Below are positions 13,201-28,200 of a stretch of DNA of 64,000 nt, piece by piece. Numbering within the stretch: position 1 is the first letter of the stretch; every line of letters starts with the position of its first letter. The position numbers and the translations under genes were made by a program. Origin of the DNA: Otis tarda. Its lineage: Eukaryota; Chordata; Aves; Otidiformes; Otididae. The notes below the pieces were generated by a model. The model had not been told where the DNA came from and ran no database searches. It saw only the letters and a program-made list of their open reading frames with translations. The DNA is taken from the NCBI GenBank assembly GCA_026413225.1, contig CM048557.1, positions 2,976,001 through 3,040,000 on the forward strand, in the 5' to 3' direction.

Positions 13201-16200
13201 CCTCCAGCAACACAGCCTACAAGAGGCGGTCCTCAAAGTCTCAGTATATTGTATTGAAAGGGAACCGGTACGTAGGGTCTGCTAAAAGTAGAACATCTCT
13301 GCATTCAATTTTTCAGTGATAGCTACTTTGGGATCTTGCTTCTTGTACAAGGGTAGATTAGAACTTGCATATAACTCTGATAGTTTTGAGCCTAACAAGA
13401 CACTTTTCGAGCCCAACTATGCATTTCACAGAGGTACTTTGTCTACAGGAAATGGCATGCTGAGATTTCTGCATACTGAATCCAAATTAAAAGATGAAGG
13501 AGCCATCATTCTTGATAAAAATCTATATCCCACAACTGCCAAAACTGTAGGAATGTAGAGGCTTTTCCAGAGAAGCAATGAATCTGCAACTCCAATTCAC
13601 ATTAGTGGGAGTGTTAGAAAGGAGGTTATTTAGGAAAACTTTGTACCGAAAATATGCAAAACATATTTAGGAAATAGAAACATATAGTATGCTCCTATTT
13701 AGTAACCTCATTCTAACAAAATTGTTTTAAAACATTGTTTGTGACAGGCTGATGCATAACATATTTAATGAGATAACCACTGGTTTATCTATTTTTACTT
13801 CAAGGTCTAGAGGGATATTTGCAATACTGTAACTGCAGTCCAGATTCCTCAGTTCCTCAGCCCCTGTTCCTGTTTTTGCAACTGCAGGAGTATATCCAAA
13901 AATTATATGAGTAGAGAAATTGCTTATTACATTAGCTACTTTCTGAAATTGATGGCCTTCCGCTTCTAAAATCACATAAAAGCTTTTAGATAAACAAAAT
14001 ATTTCCCTCTCAAATCTTTACCCCCGCTCTCAGACTTTGTCAGTACCTGAACTACGGAAACAATTTATAAAAAGAAAATGAATATAAAATGAAAACACAG
14101 CCATATCATCAGAGCACACCACAACAGATAAATGTTAAGAGAGTTTACAGTTAATATACCTCTTGTTCTACAACAGGCTGTACTGGTTTTCCGTCTACAT
14201 ACTACGGAGTTGCAGGGAGGGTAATTTCAAAGTTTTATGGAAAAAAGCAACAGACAAATGTTAGTATTAACATACATACACAGAACGTCAATTGTAGTCT
14301 TATTACTATAGTGATGCTACTTAATGCATGGACAATATATTACCAGGTCTGTTATCTCTTCATTTCACTCTACAAAATTCGGGCCTGTTTAGGATCTGTT
14401 GTGATTAAAGGAATTTTTCTATTTTCAGGCTTCTGGGTGGTCCTTTTAGACTTACTTTAAGGAACGTAACAGTTGTTTAACTTAAAACAATATGAAAATG
14501 ATTGACATAAAAAAAGAACATGCACAGTACTGTATATATCCAGCTGAAACCATAAAGAGCTGTGATAGAAATGAATTGATAAAAACACCAGCACAGCTAG
14601 GTCAGAGACATCAATGTGTTTTATTGGTAGTTTATTGTTTCTCTGTAACTCTGAATTAAGAGATAGAGCAGATTTACAGCCTAAATGTGTAGGTACAGCC
14701 TTATCATATCACAGAGACAAATTAAGATTTTGAATTTAAGACAGGAAAATAATTTTTAAATGATGAAAAGAAAAGAAAACAGACCTTCATAAATTCCACA
14801 TGGAATGAAATGTTAGTTCTGAACTGATTTGTCACATGAATGACCACAATCAAAGGGGTGCAACACAAATTTCAAACATTCTCTTTGGTCAGTGTCATCT
14901 TCAGAGATATTAAAAAAAAAAAAAAAGAAAATCTGAACAACTGGAACAATCACATTACTAGTATCCACTTTAAATGGCATTACTGGGTGTGGGTAATCTA
15001 GTATTAAGCCTAATTTGAGTACAGAAAGCGTCAATAACAGTCTACAAAGCCTAACTTCAAGTGCAGAAAAATGTCAGCGTACATAATGACAAAAGAAGCC
15101 TCTCAACCATAATGTAATGAGACTTTGTAAATTGGAAAGTCTTTATTCCAGAATGGAATTAAGCCTTTGAATTAACAAAAGTGCTTCTGCTGTATTAACT
15201 AAGGCAGCATCACTACCATCTTCAGCAGTGTCATTTATATCAGAAGTCTAAGTTAGGGACCGATACTTGTATTTACATGCAAACACTCAAAAAGGAACCC
15301 TATGTGGAAATACCCAGTCCCGGTATTTAATTACTTTCAGGATTTGCTGCCTTAACATTTTTAGCAATTTGAAAGTCAAAATTATTTTAAAAATACCTAC
15401 CTATGAACAAAATAATGCTGCAGTTCAACAAAATGACTCCTCATTAACATTATTTGTTGCATTTCTCTTAAGTATTTTTCTTCTCTTTCAGCTGAAAAGC
15501 TGAATTTGAGGATATGTATGTATGGGTGTGTCACCTAGTTTGTTTAGTCTAGGCTTGGCAATGGGGTAAAAAAAGAAGTTGAACTGCATTATCATTAAGG
15601 CTTTCTTCCTACCTACAATGTTAGTGGTGGTTAGGGTTACTATATGTGAAACAAAAATATTACTTATACTTGACCTTTTTTTTTAGTCATGATATTAAAC
15701 ACCAGAAATTGCAATTATAAATAAACCAACCTTTTCCAGGGATTCACTCTGCAAATCTTCTAAACTACTTGACTTTTTTTTCTGTGGAACCCTTAAAACA
15801 ATGACAGGCAAAAAAGCAACAGTTATTACAACACAGTATGTGTGCACATGCCACAACTGTATCATATGACAGATGTATATATCACATAATGTCTGCATAT
15901 AACAGATAACTCAGAATTAGAGGTTTCATTTCTTTTGTTGTATTTTTAGCCTAAAACTCATACTATTGGGAACTGCAATACAGGAAGTCAGAAACAGCAA
16001 CCAGACATCCTCTGATCAACAATGAAAGGTAAGAAGGTGCAATGTGCAGTTTTAAACCTTATATCTATAGATGATGTTTTAGAAGCATTTAACAAGCAAA
16101 AGTAGGCAGCAATAACTCTCTATGGACAGTGTGCAACATTAAGGGCTTTTAAAAAGATTTTTAAAATGGAAAAAGGCAGAATTATTAAAAAATTTTCTGG

Positions 16201-19200
16201 CTATATGTTTTACATTTCAATTAAAGTCACTCATTCTTACCTATTTATGATTTCCACAGATTCTTCTTGTGGAGAGGTTAAGTTAGTTGAAGATACTGGA
16301 ATGCTTCCACTTTAAATCAGAATAAAGTATACAGTTGTAAGTACCACAATACATATATCTTCTGATATATAAAAGTGCTAATTTATTGCTGTAATTCAAA
16401 CCATGTCAAACTAAATATTGTAAACTCCCATGGCAAACACTGCTTTCACAACTACTCAAAAGTTCTTGCAAAGCCAAGAAAAGGCAAGACAAGATGCCAA
16501 CAGTTAAACAGGTTAAATTTTACAGACTTAGGACAATCCACATGAAAAAGAAGGAAAAAAGGTCTTGCCTGATTTCCATAGCTTTGTGTGGCACTGGAGA
16601 GAGCACAGCTGGTGACAATTCTCCTGAAGAGGCCTATGTAAAAATATAACAGTTTCAAGTCTGTAACTTTAGTGTCTGATTCTGAATCTGCAGTGCCCAT
16701 ACCAAGAGGCACAAAAATTCAGCCAGGGCCAAACCCTCATCTACATTACTTCAGCTACTACAGATAAATGAATACAAACAATTCATATATACAGCAAACT
16801 TGCTTCTAAAACACCTTTACTAAGTACCTCTGTTTTATTTAATTCTCCTTGAGGATTATTAAAAAGATTCCACTTCCTTAAAGTTGTCTCAAGTTCCTCT
16901 TCACTGCCACCAGAGACGGAAGAGCCTGAAAGGATTAAAGAAGTAGAAAGAGAGAAACAGGCCAAAACCCCCCCCAACATTTAGGACCATATCAGACAGT
17001 CTAAATCCTTCAGTCTCTAAATTCTCCTTCCGTCATCTGATGCATGGAGTTTACCAGCCTCTCTGCTCCCCACCCCTCCTTCAGGCTCTAACTTACAAGT
17101 GAGCTGATTTATACTACAGCAACAAATTCACCACTTCTAGTTATATGCTGTGCTCTGTTGTGAGTAGCTGAGCTGCTTATGACACAGCTTCTGAACCACT
17201 AATTCACCATTTGATGTTCTGAGACAAGTTCAAGTTGGTACCATTTTCTCACTCACAGTTTACCACTTTACAGGTAGCATGCATGTTTGACATCATCTGT
17301 GTCATAATGCAGTGCCCCAAGCTCAGTTCAAGGATGAACACGGTACACACACTGCAGGTTTTTCTGGATATCCCAGATCTAAACAAATACTGAAATACTC
17401 CAAATTCATTATTTAGTAGAATTTTTATTCCTAAGTTATCAAAGCTGCAATACTATATCAGGATCTGAATATTTAGTGCTCAGCAATCTTCCAGAGTATT
17501 TTGGGTAAGAATTTTTTTCTGAAGATCTCTTATGCATAGAGTTGCATACAGGATGCGGAAGGGCTGCTACACCATGATGGAGAAATTTAGTCTGGCCTTT
17601 AAGCACATTAATAATTCCTAATTTATTTGACAGATGCATAACAGCTCTAGGCAGTCATGAAAAAAACAGCAAATCTTATGGTTAAGTCTTGGCACTATTA
17701 GAAGAGAGATCACTTGAATACTCATTAGACATGAGCCTGGTTATCATGCTGTTCAGCTACAGAGACTGCCAACAAACCCGATATTGACCTTTGGCCCTTC
17801 AGGATGTGAAGTCACACTTATGCTATGGTTCTGGGTACACAGCTCTTCAGTTAGCACGGATGACTAAAACCAAAAGAGCTATCTACAGTCGAGTTAAGAC
17901 AGCGCCTTTATATTTTACCCAACTGTCAGTGGCTGTTTCAAGCAGCTGCCCTACTTCAATCCAAAATGGATTTTGTTTTTTTTTTTTTAAATGTATGTGC
18001 TACTTATGGTCAAGAATCAGTCATCTTTTGTCAACATGACCTGTAGCTTGCCTTAAGCAGAAATAAGAAATGCTTACGATATATTGTGTTTCTGTCAAGT
18101 AATTCTTTGGAACAGTTAGAGACAAAATTTCAACCCACTGATTCTACCAAAAGTTTTTAAGCAGGGAGTACACTTCAAAGGAAACCTTTAAAACACACCT
18201 CTAGAACTAAAAATAAATAATCAGCAAGATATTTCTTGGGAATCTAAACATGAGACTCCCACAAACGCACCTAAAGTAACAAGCTCATCAGGGCTGTGAT
18301 AATACTGTAGCCATCACAGCACACACCTCAGTGTGGACAATCTCAGTATACACTCTAATTCCCACACAGGTTTCAGGCTTTCTTTTTGTTTTATTATGTG
18401 AATTATCATTAATACAGAACGCCTATACTAGCATACATTAATGTCATCACCCTCCTTGCAGCACCAACTTAATACTCCAGAGTGTCATGGCTTGCTTCTT
18501 GCTCATGCACACAAGTGTTCTCCAAAAGCTGTGTCTCAGGACACGAGACAAGCCACCTCTCAGAAGAAGAACTGCAGGGGTTACGCTTGAGAGCACCTAC
18601 TCTCAGGGTAACGTGGTGTTGCTATCTTGGGAGTTAAAATCAGTAGGTCTCCAAAAGCTACAATCACACCTTTGTATTTCCTTTCAGAATACTTTCAAGT
18701 GAGAGAAGTTTGGTATTTTTTAGTCTTTAAATGAACATTCAGAGAGATTTACCTGACTCTTGATCCCTATTCTTGTGTGTTAAATACCAGTTTCCATTCT
18801 GCCGTACAAGACCTGAAAATAATTGTGTTTGTTAATGTGATGATGTACGTTCAACAAAGCTGTCCTTTCAGAAGGTCAAGTTTCCCAGACTAAGTTTAGC
18901 ACTGAAAACTAAGATGGCAACTTAAAATGAGATTGTCCTAAAACCCACTCCACTTCCTGCAGTGTAACTGATAAATGGGACAAAGATTTTTTTTTCCTCA
19001 GATTTTGAAACGAAATATATCATACTGTGTGCACCAAAGCAACCACGGGTTTTCAGTTGTTCCCTCCAAACTAGAACTTGCCTAGTCAGTTGTCAGGATT
19101 TTTCTTAGTGGAAGTGAAGGGCAACAGAACTTATTATATTCATTGCAACTCATTGCAACTCAAAAAACAAACAGACAAAAAAACCAAACAAGTCCTCCTA

Positions 19201-22200
19201 ACAGTATCAAATTGCAGCTGAGATCAGGTTCCCTTTTATGAATGTCGTATAAGACCATGACATAAACGGAAAACATTGTGTTATTGATGCTAGCTGGCTG
19301 GCTGTCAGCTGGTTATTACTTCCATTCCTGAATTGAACTATGGTGTAGGAAATCTGAATATGGCATGTATTTCATTAATTAATGTTCATAATCTGCTAAG
19401 GTATCCTGATATCATTTTACACTGTAAAAAACAGTTATGCATAACATAATGCTCACAGGAAACATCATACAAACTTAATACCTATCTGTATACTTTATTA
19501 ATATCCTACAGATGGATTAATTTAAATGAAACAATGTAATTTTAATTTTGAATAATAGATTCTTGAGAGGGATATAATGCAGTTTAATAAGAATACTGTA
19601 AACTCATGCCTTTTGCTAATTTGAATGAACTTTCCTAGTTGCCCCTGTGTAGACAAATTCTGTCTGCATGAGTGTCCTGCTGTTTGCTCCCTCCTTTTCA
19701 TCCTTTTTGCTGTAATTCCTTTTGGTCTGGCCTCTACGACCGGTGCACAACTGAGGGGATGGCAATCAGCAGCAGTGAAAAAGGAAGTATGAAACTTTGG
19801 CCATGAAGGACGTAAATCACAGGCCTGCACTGTGGAAGGGACTTACGGGAGTCCCATCAGTGAGGGACAGGATTGCATGAAGTTGCTAATAAAACCATAG
19901 CCCCAGCTGTCCACCCAGCCATCACTGCATAGATGTAGGAGTGCTGCAACCAAAGCTCCTGCCCCAATGCAGTATATAGCAAAGTGTTTTAAGGAGAGCA
20001 GTTGCTGATTTCAGATGGCCTTGGCACAAAAACGCAGTGCTTCACACCCAACTGAGGAGCAGTTCACACAGCTCTACAGCCAGAGCAGTAATCTCATCAG
20101 TCATCCTCCCTTATCAATCAGAATCCTTAATGACACCATCTAAAACAACATATAGCATCAAAACTAGGCTCCAAGGAGGGATTTACTATTAACTTATGTA
20201 GAACAAATTTTAGGTTACGACTTACAGAGTCAAGCATAAGATTCAGTCACAGAAGTCTTGCTGAATATTATCACTAAATCTCCAGACAGATTTGACTCTC
20301 GTTTTTATACTGATTACAGCATAGGAAACAAAAGGAAATCTCCACAAACTACAGGCAGTAACACACAAGTCTTGTCAAGACATACTGTGGTATATATCTG
20401 AAAGAGTGTATACTTACTCTCATAGCACTCCAACTCAACACATATATATGCATAATGAAATATATATTACTACACACATCTATTTAATAGGACAACAAAA
20501 AGCAGTTGTTCATGCAGTTTTTAAAAGATCTGATATCAAGAAATTATTTACAAGACATTTTACCGTGAGCTGCAATCATTATCTCTTTGACCCTCCTGTA
20601 CTGGCTTAGCAATAGCGTTAACTCCTCTATTCGTCGATCCTGTGAAAAGCATTAAATGAAATAATATTTTAAATCCTACATTTTTAACCTTCAGAAACAT
20701 TGCATTACACATTTATTTCTGTGATTTTGGCCTGGTCTTTCTCCAGAAAGCAGGATGTCGTGGTTTAACCACAGTCAGCAATTGAGTACCACACAGCCAC
20801 TCACTCATCCTCCCCCTCTCCAGGGGAGTGGGGAGAGTATGGGGAAGAAAAGAAAACTCGTGGGTTGAGATAGAGACAGTCTACTAGGATAGCAAAGGAA
20901 AAGATTAGAGAGATATATACACACATATAAAAATAACTATAGTAATAACAATAGGAATAATAATAAAAATAAAAAAAAAAGATGCACAATTTCTCACCAC
21001 CCGATGGCCCGATGACTGATACAGCCCATCCCGAGCAGTAATCACGGAATGAAAAAAAACCTGCAAACAATCCCGGAACTATTCTGAACAGCAAAAGAAA
21101 GTGAGACGGCTCACTAGCCCACCACCACTTATACACCAAGTGTGATGTTTACAGCAGGGAATACTCTCTTTGGCCAATCTGAGTCAACTGTTCTGGTTAT
21201 ACCTCTCCGAGCTTTCTGCACCTGCACATTAGTGAAACCTGGGAAGCTGGACAGTATCCTTGGTCTCATTAGCAACAACTCATAGCATCAGTGTTTTTAT
21301 CAACATTCTTCACATATGAAATCCAAAACAAGTCTGCTACTGAGAAAAAAAAAAAAGAACTCCATCCCAGCTGAAACCAGGACACAGAATCAGGTCATAC
21401 TCACATGCCTTGTAAAGAATATTTCTTGGCTTTTATTTGCCATCAATACAGCCCATCTGCTGGACAGTGTGAAATTACGGATATAAGGAAATGTTTGACA
21501 TTACTAGCAAATGAGTTATTTACAGAGGCATAATTTGGAAATCTGCTTTTACTTCTAAAAGTCAAGGGAATATTCTGGAGTTGAACTTCAACTGCCTGAA
21601 GTGGGCAGTGTTTGTTTTTTGCTAGCATTCTACCTGTAATCGTAAAGTAAATCATGTTTATGTTTTGTATAGGTGAACCATCTAGTTGTGTTCTTTAATC
21701 CTCTCTTATAGGACATGTTCTGCATTCCCACATCTACACTTACATGAGTTTTGAACACACCTCTTTGAACTTAGGCAGTCAAACCTGTACAGTATCCAAG
21801 AAATGAGGTCTCATGAATGTCTGATGCATTATCCTACTCCACTCTTTCTCTAATACCTCATGCTTTCCTATTATGTATGGAAAGTATCTTGAATTCAGGG
21901 AGTGGACTTGCCTTTTGCACAGACACAACATAGCGATGGGTAGTAATCACTATTTAATTGTTTGGATCTCTCACTTCTCCCATTTCCATAGATGATATTG
22001 TATCTCCAACGATAATAAATTCTTGCTATCGGTCACTAAGTGTGCCATCTTGCAATTTGCACTCTTATAGTTTGTCCTGTTTCTTTGACCCCAGTTCTGA
22101 ACCATTTGTGTGCCATAATCTTGCCCAGTGTTGTCACTACAGAGCACTGAATACAAACCCAAGCAAGTAATAAAGAACTAGCTTTCACAAGTAGGTGTCA

Positions 22201-25200
22201 GGAAAGCCACAGAAGCAGAGAAGTGGGTGCTGGAAAAAAACCCCAAACCTTTCAGGGGTGTTGGCAAGTACTGAAGTGATTAGCTGATACTGAGCTGCTG
22301 CACTGCTGTAGCTAGGTCAGTGTCAGAGACACTGCAATGAAAATCTCCTCCAGTACATGTACGCTACATTACAGTCACAGCAGGTATCAACTGAGTTGTA
22401 GGAGTAACTGCACAGAAACCAGACTTTTACCACATCACAGAGTGGTAGATGATGCTGATCATCCCTTCACGTCTCAGCAAGTATACACAAGCCAAAACAG
22501 GCCTAAAACAGACACCCAGTTATCCCAGCTATGGATAGAAGCAATAGGTTCCTCTTCATAGCAAAGAACTGAGACTAAGATACTTCGTTTTTTAGAAAAT
22601 AAGTATAAGCATCACTTACTAGCAGCTTAGTTAAGCATTTTCTGTCCTAAATGACACAAGGAATATTTAGAATTATCCCAAAAGATGTTTAGAACTGTTT
22701 TCCCTCAGGAAGAGTATTTTTATTTTGCAGTATTATTGAAGTAAACAGCTCTAAATTAAACATGTAAGAAGCTGTGGGCCAACCATCAGTCCACTAGTTC
22801 GAACACTACAGTACCCAAGGAAACAACACTCCTTTCCCTAGGAGTATATCCAGGTATTAGGACCTAAGCAACAATATTTTGTGTTCTCTTCAAATGCAAA
22901 AATCTTATGCAGACTTGGAATAACTTTGGCAAGAGATAATACCACATCTTTTATTTTCCAGATGTAAATTCTGACTTTCTGTGTTTTTAAGAACTAAAGG
23001 TTATTATGAGTCATGTTCATATTCTCCAGAATTAACTCCCCAAATACTAAAGGAAGGTTTTAGGGATGTATATTATTGTCTATTCGATTGTACATGAGTG
23101 TGTCACCATAAAGGAAAATCCTGTGGCCTGGTTTATTATCTTAAAAACAAGAATTAAAGTCTCCTGAAGAATTAATCTCCCTCAACTCCCACCCCCCGCT
23201 CAAAAAATACGGAACAATTCATGTAGTAAGTCAATGGCATCTGATGGTGGAGATTCAACATCCTCTAGCTCTGGAGCCCAGTTAGCAAGGTCAGTCACAA
23301 TTTCTACTTAAAAAATCAACCTTCTGTCACAATAATAAAAAAAAATTGGAGCAATATCATGTTTACAGAAGGCAGGTTATTCCAATCATTACAGGGAGTC
23401 GAAAACATTATTTCATTCTTATTATATATAACGAGGATTATTTTCTCACCTTTTCTTCATTTGCAGCCAATAACGATTCCATTCCTATCTTCAACCGTTG
23501 AACTTCTTGATCTAGAAATGTTTTAAAGATGTTATAACGAAAATACACTTACTATATTTAGTGTAAACAATATATGTTTGTGATATATTGATGCTCTTAT
23601 GAGTAACCAAAACCATGCCAGTGGCATGGCAAATGCACTGTTAAACTACATTTAACTTTGAGCTTTTCAAAAGCTGAACTACTAAAAGCATCACAACCAC
23701 AAACATGCTGGTTTTGGTTATAAAAAGATACATTATATTATTTTACACTCTAGAAGTCAAGTAATTTTAAAAAAAGAAACATTGATGCTTTTTCTGCAAA
23801 AGATGAGAGGGCATTTTCTGTAATACATTTAAGGAGATAATGTTAAGTATGATTGAAAATTAATTATATTCCATCTGAAAAAAAATATTTGCCAGCTTAT
23901 GATAAATAATTTAGGGACACTTGTGAAACTTGGAAATGAAAAATAACAAAAACTAGTTTGAGATGAGAAAAATTTGTAATTTTTTTCTTTTTCTTAAAAC
24001 ATTCCAGTATGAATAACTGAGTTAATATCCACATCAAGGGCTAATACAGAATTGCCTCACATACAACTTAGTGTTACAAGTTGGAGGTTATTCAGGAATG
24101 TTATACTCAAAAACAATTAAAACACACTCTCTGAAAATTTATGAGGTTGTTAATCATGCCATCCTAACCATGCTGAACCAAATTTTTCATTTCTTCTCCA
24201 CACACTATTCCTAGCAAGTCCTCCACTACCAAACTATACTAAATAAAATCTAGATGATAGAGACAGAACCTGAAATACTTTATCTGCTGTAACTGCCAAT
24301 CAAGAAATTCATGCTTTGACATTAAAATAGACCCACTTGTTCCACAAAAGACTATGAAAACCAGATGTGTCAAGTATGAAGTGAGAGAGAAGAAAGAAAA
24401 TCAATACTGCTAAAGAGCATATTTAAAAAAAAATAAATATTTTACAACTAGATGTTGAACAGACAATGTCAGATCTAGATTACTGGCAAAAAAAAAAGTA
24501 ATTAGTTTTTCCTGTAGTGATTCTGAAAAATACACATCTTGTAATGATTATGTTTTAAAACACTTAAATGAACTTCACAAACATTTCCCTTGCAAAAGAG
24601 AACACTTAGTAACAGAAGACATGCACAGACACAGCGAAATCAAAAACTAAAGCCAGCAGGCAGTGAGCAAGCAACTGGAAGATTTTTAAAAAGCCATTAA
24701 AAATCACAGTCCTACTAATTTCTCTTTATAAATATTAGACTTCTAAAAGAACTGGTGTCAAGGTATTTTTAAGCACATTAAACCAAACTTTACTTACAAT
24801 ATTTATAACAATATCAAGTATGGAAACACTTTTATTCTGACTGTTCTTTTTAAATTTAGTGCACTGATTAAAAAAACCAAAAAGCTGAAATCCTTCACCT
24901 CCAAGGAAGGAGGCTTTCAATTAAAGCCATCTTTACAATATTATATGGGGTTTACATATGTACAAATAAAAAGAGGAAAAGGTTACGTTTTGGCTCTGTT
25001 AACCTTGACAATGTCCCTTTGAAGTCCAACTATCCAATTGGTGAACCTCCGATTTCTTTTTGTCCTGAAGTGAAATCTTACTAAGCAGGGCAAGTAGCTG
25101 TCTCCTTGCTGCAAGCAATGAAAGCAATGTCTCATGTATATTACAATTAGACAGCCAAATCTAAACAAACATTGAATTATTCCTGCATAACGCACTTGAG

Positions 25201-28200
25201 TTATAATTTGTGTGAAAGAAACAGTGAGATAAAGCCAAAAGTGAATTGCAAGGCTTACGTTTTTCTTTTAGCCTTCTCCTATAAACTTCCTCTACGATGG
25301 TAAATGGTGAGAGTCAAATAAAGTATGTAGAAAAAGCACATATTAGATAAGTTTTGCAATTTAATTAGAATATACATTCTACCATACTACAAGTACATTG
25401 ACATTATTTTCCAACTTTATTCGAGAAGATCACCTAGAAATCTGACAAATCAGTAAATTTTTGCAGAAGAATTATTACTGCTGCATACTGTTTCCGTTCA
25501 AATATATTCTACGTCATTTCCTTAAATGTAGCCTAAAGAATCTGTACAGGGTTTGATTCTTCTCCCACTTGAATCAAAGGACAGTTTCACTCATCTTCAG
25601 CATGAACAGGAACAGACATACTACTAGAAGTCGAAAGTTGCTCTGCTCTCAATGTATTGTCATCTTTCCCTTAAAATATCATAAATTATTTGGGAATCTC
25701 ACAGAAAATACAAAATTCTATTAGTAGAAGACTTCCTCTACAAAAGACTGCTGTTAGACAAACTAATTTTCTAGTTAGACATGCAGTTCTCTACATGCAG
25801 AAGCTCTGCAGCTGAGTGAAATCAGCTCCAAGTATATGTTAAGTCACTTCTTTGGAATAAAGAACAGTCAAAATACAGAGTCTTCTAAAAAAGACACATT
25901 TGCATTAATTCCACTAAGGAGATTCTTGGTCAGCTCTGAGAAGGAGATAGCTCAGCACCTGAAAAGTCACATCTCAACAAGGGCACTCTTTGGAAGTGTT
26001 AGTTAACATCCACAAAAGAAGTTCGTGCAGCTGAAATGATGCACTGCGGTAAACGACACACAAACATTCCTGCATGGCTAAGTGTTGGTATTATAGCAGA
26101 AAAAGGTCACATATATCATATTGCTCACAGCCCAGCAATTGAAAAAAGCTCCAGGGAGTCAATATTTCAGAAAACTGTGACATGACTGTTTGAGACCAAG
26201 GGCTAAATGAACTGGTTTATTTGCCATTGACCTGTATCAACAATGCAGATTTAAAATAGAAACCTGCAATACTACAGAATCATGGAACAGCCCAGGCTGG
26301 AAGGGACTTTAAAAGACCACCTGGTCCAGCCTTTCATAGGAGAGGGAGCCTAAAGGGGATATAGTCCCGAAGAAAGGAACGATGTTGATCAATGACTATG
26401 TTTTAGAATGTTTGGACATTTAAATATGATGCTTAGCCACTACCATGACAATTTTTTCCTTAAAAACCAGAAACGAAAGATTATTTTTTCAAAGAAATTT
26501 TTAAGGTATACACAAAAAATATATTCCCACTGAATCACAATGACTCTTTCAAATTAGAAATAAAATTCCAGTAGAAAAAGTTGCAGTGTCCTTAGGACAC
26601 TTATTTCAATTTGTGCTCCCTCTGGATTGGGATAGGATTTCACACATTAAAGGTTTCTACTCTACCTGAAGACAAAATAAATTTGCACCATTCTTCCTCC
26701 CAAAATAAATTCTGTAAGTTCATTCTTATATCTGCTTGTATTGCTTTGAAATACTCAGCCAAGCTGCTGCCAAAGTGAAGTTAAAATAGGGTTTTGGATT
26801 TTTAATTTTAATTCCCCTCTTACCTCTTTCTGCCACTTCACTATGTGATGAGGTCCTAGATAGCTGACTTTGTAAGCGTTCTATTTCTGTGTCTTTAAGA
26901 GCTAATTGCTCTTGAAGCTGGGCTATCTCAGCCTGAAAGAGAGTACAACAAATTCAGAATAACATCATCACCGATTCTCTGTGATTTTTTTTACCATGAA
27001 CTGGAAGACTTCTAAGCATAACACTTTACTTTCATTGATGTCCTGTTCCTAATTCAGGACATTTCATAAACACTATAACAACCTTATATATTTCATGGCG
27101 TTACTATCCTATTCCTTTTACAGAAGTTCACTTTTTCCAATGCAATCACCTTTTGGAGAAGAGAGACTTACAGAAAGGTAACATTTTTGAGGATTCATGT
27201 AGGTAAAGAAACTCTGGAAAGCTCTCAATGCTACAATACTGGTCAGATAACGAGTATTACAGGGCAACTCCTGAGTCTTGCATGAAGACCACTAAAAGAC
27301 AACAAAGCATCTTCACAAAGATACTTTTTTTTTTTGTCCTAGTTACTACTTGTTAATATAACTGAGAATCTATTAATGCTGAGCCCTCTTCTCCGCAGCA
27401 TGACAAAACTGTTCTTCCTCACATCAGATACCACAGCAAACAAGCTAGAAGCAAAGTATGGCTTGGAAAATAACCACATATATGCCACAAAATATCAGTG
27501 GTTCATTTACCTTTACTGCAGTTTGTGCTGCCACTAGACTGTGATAGAATATCACATATCACAGATCTCAACAATACACAGGGAAAAGAAATCTGTGATT
27601 GTCCAGCCTGAAATACAGTAACTCTCATTTCTTTTTCCCTCTTCACGAGACAAACTGTCAACAGCATACTTTCCTAAGTCAGTAGCTTCATTAAGATTTT
27701 CTTCAGCAGCCTTAAAGCCTTCATATATCAATATTCTGTATTTCCCCAGCAAAAGCATACCAAACCTCCTTCCAGTTACCGGGGGGTGTGGGGGGGGTGG
27801 GGATGGGACGACACGACCAACAAAAATCACTATTATAACCAGTTTCTCAAAATTCAGCAAGAAAAATTGCAAAACATCACACAACATTATCCAAACAGGA
27901 AAAAAACATGGACTAATTTACTCTAACACATAAACTTATTTTGACCAGGAAGCAAGTGGCTGGATGGTAGCAGCAGATCACCACTCTGCCTGCAATTCCA
28001 TATGGAACAGAAGAATCTGCCTTGTTGCTTCTCTGAAGGGCTCCCACACTTCCCAGTGACTAATATGCTTTTTATATCTAGCCATGGAAATACTCCAATT
28101 TCTCATCTAAGAAGATGGAGTAATAGGAAGACAAAAGCTGCAGACTTCTTTATACCAGATTTGGATTTGCCTCCCTGGTCTATTTGATCTCATCGCTCTT

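Noticed and set aside
27552-27887. 111-codon minus-strand open frame
   Set aside because: It crosses the G/C-rich simple block at 27781-27808, giving a PPPPHPP stretch that reflects the repeat. No liprin match and not flanked by usable splice sites in phase.
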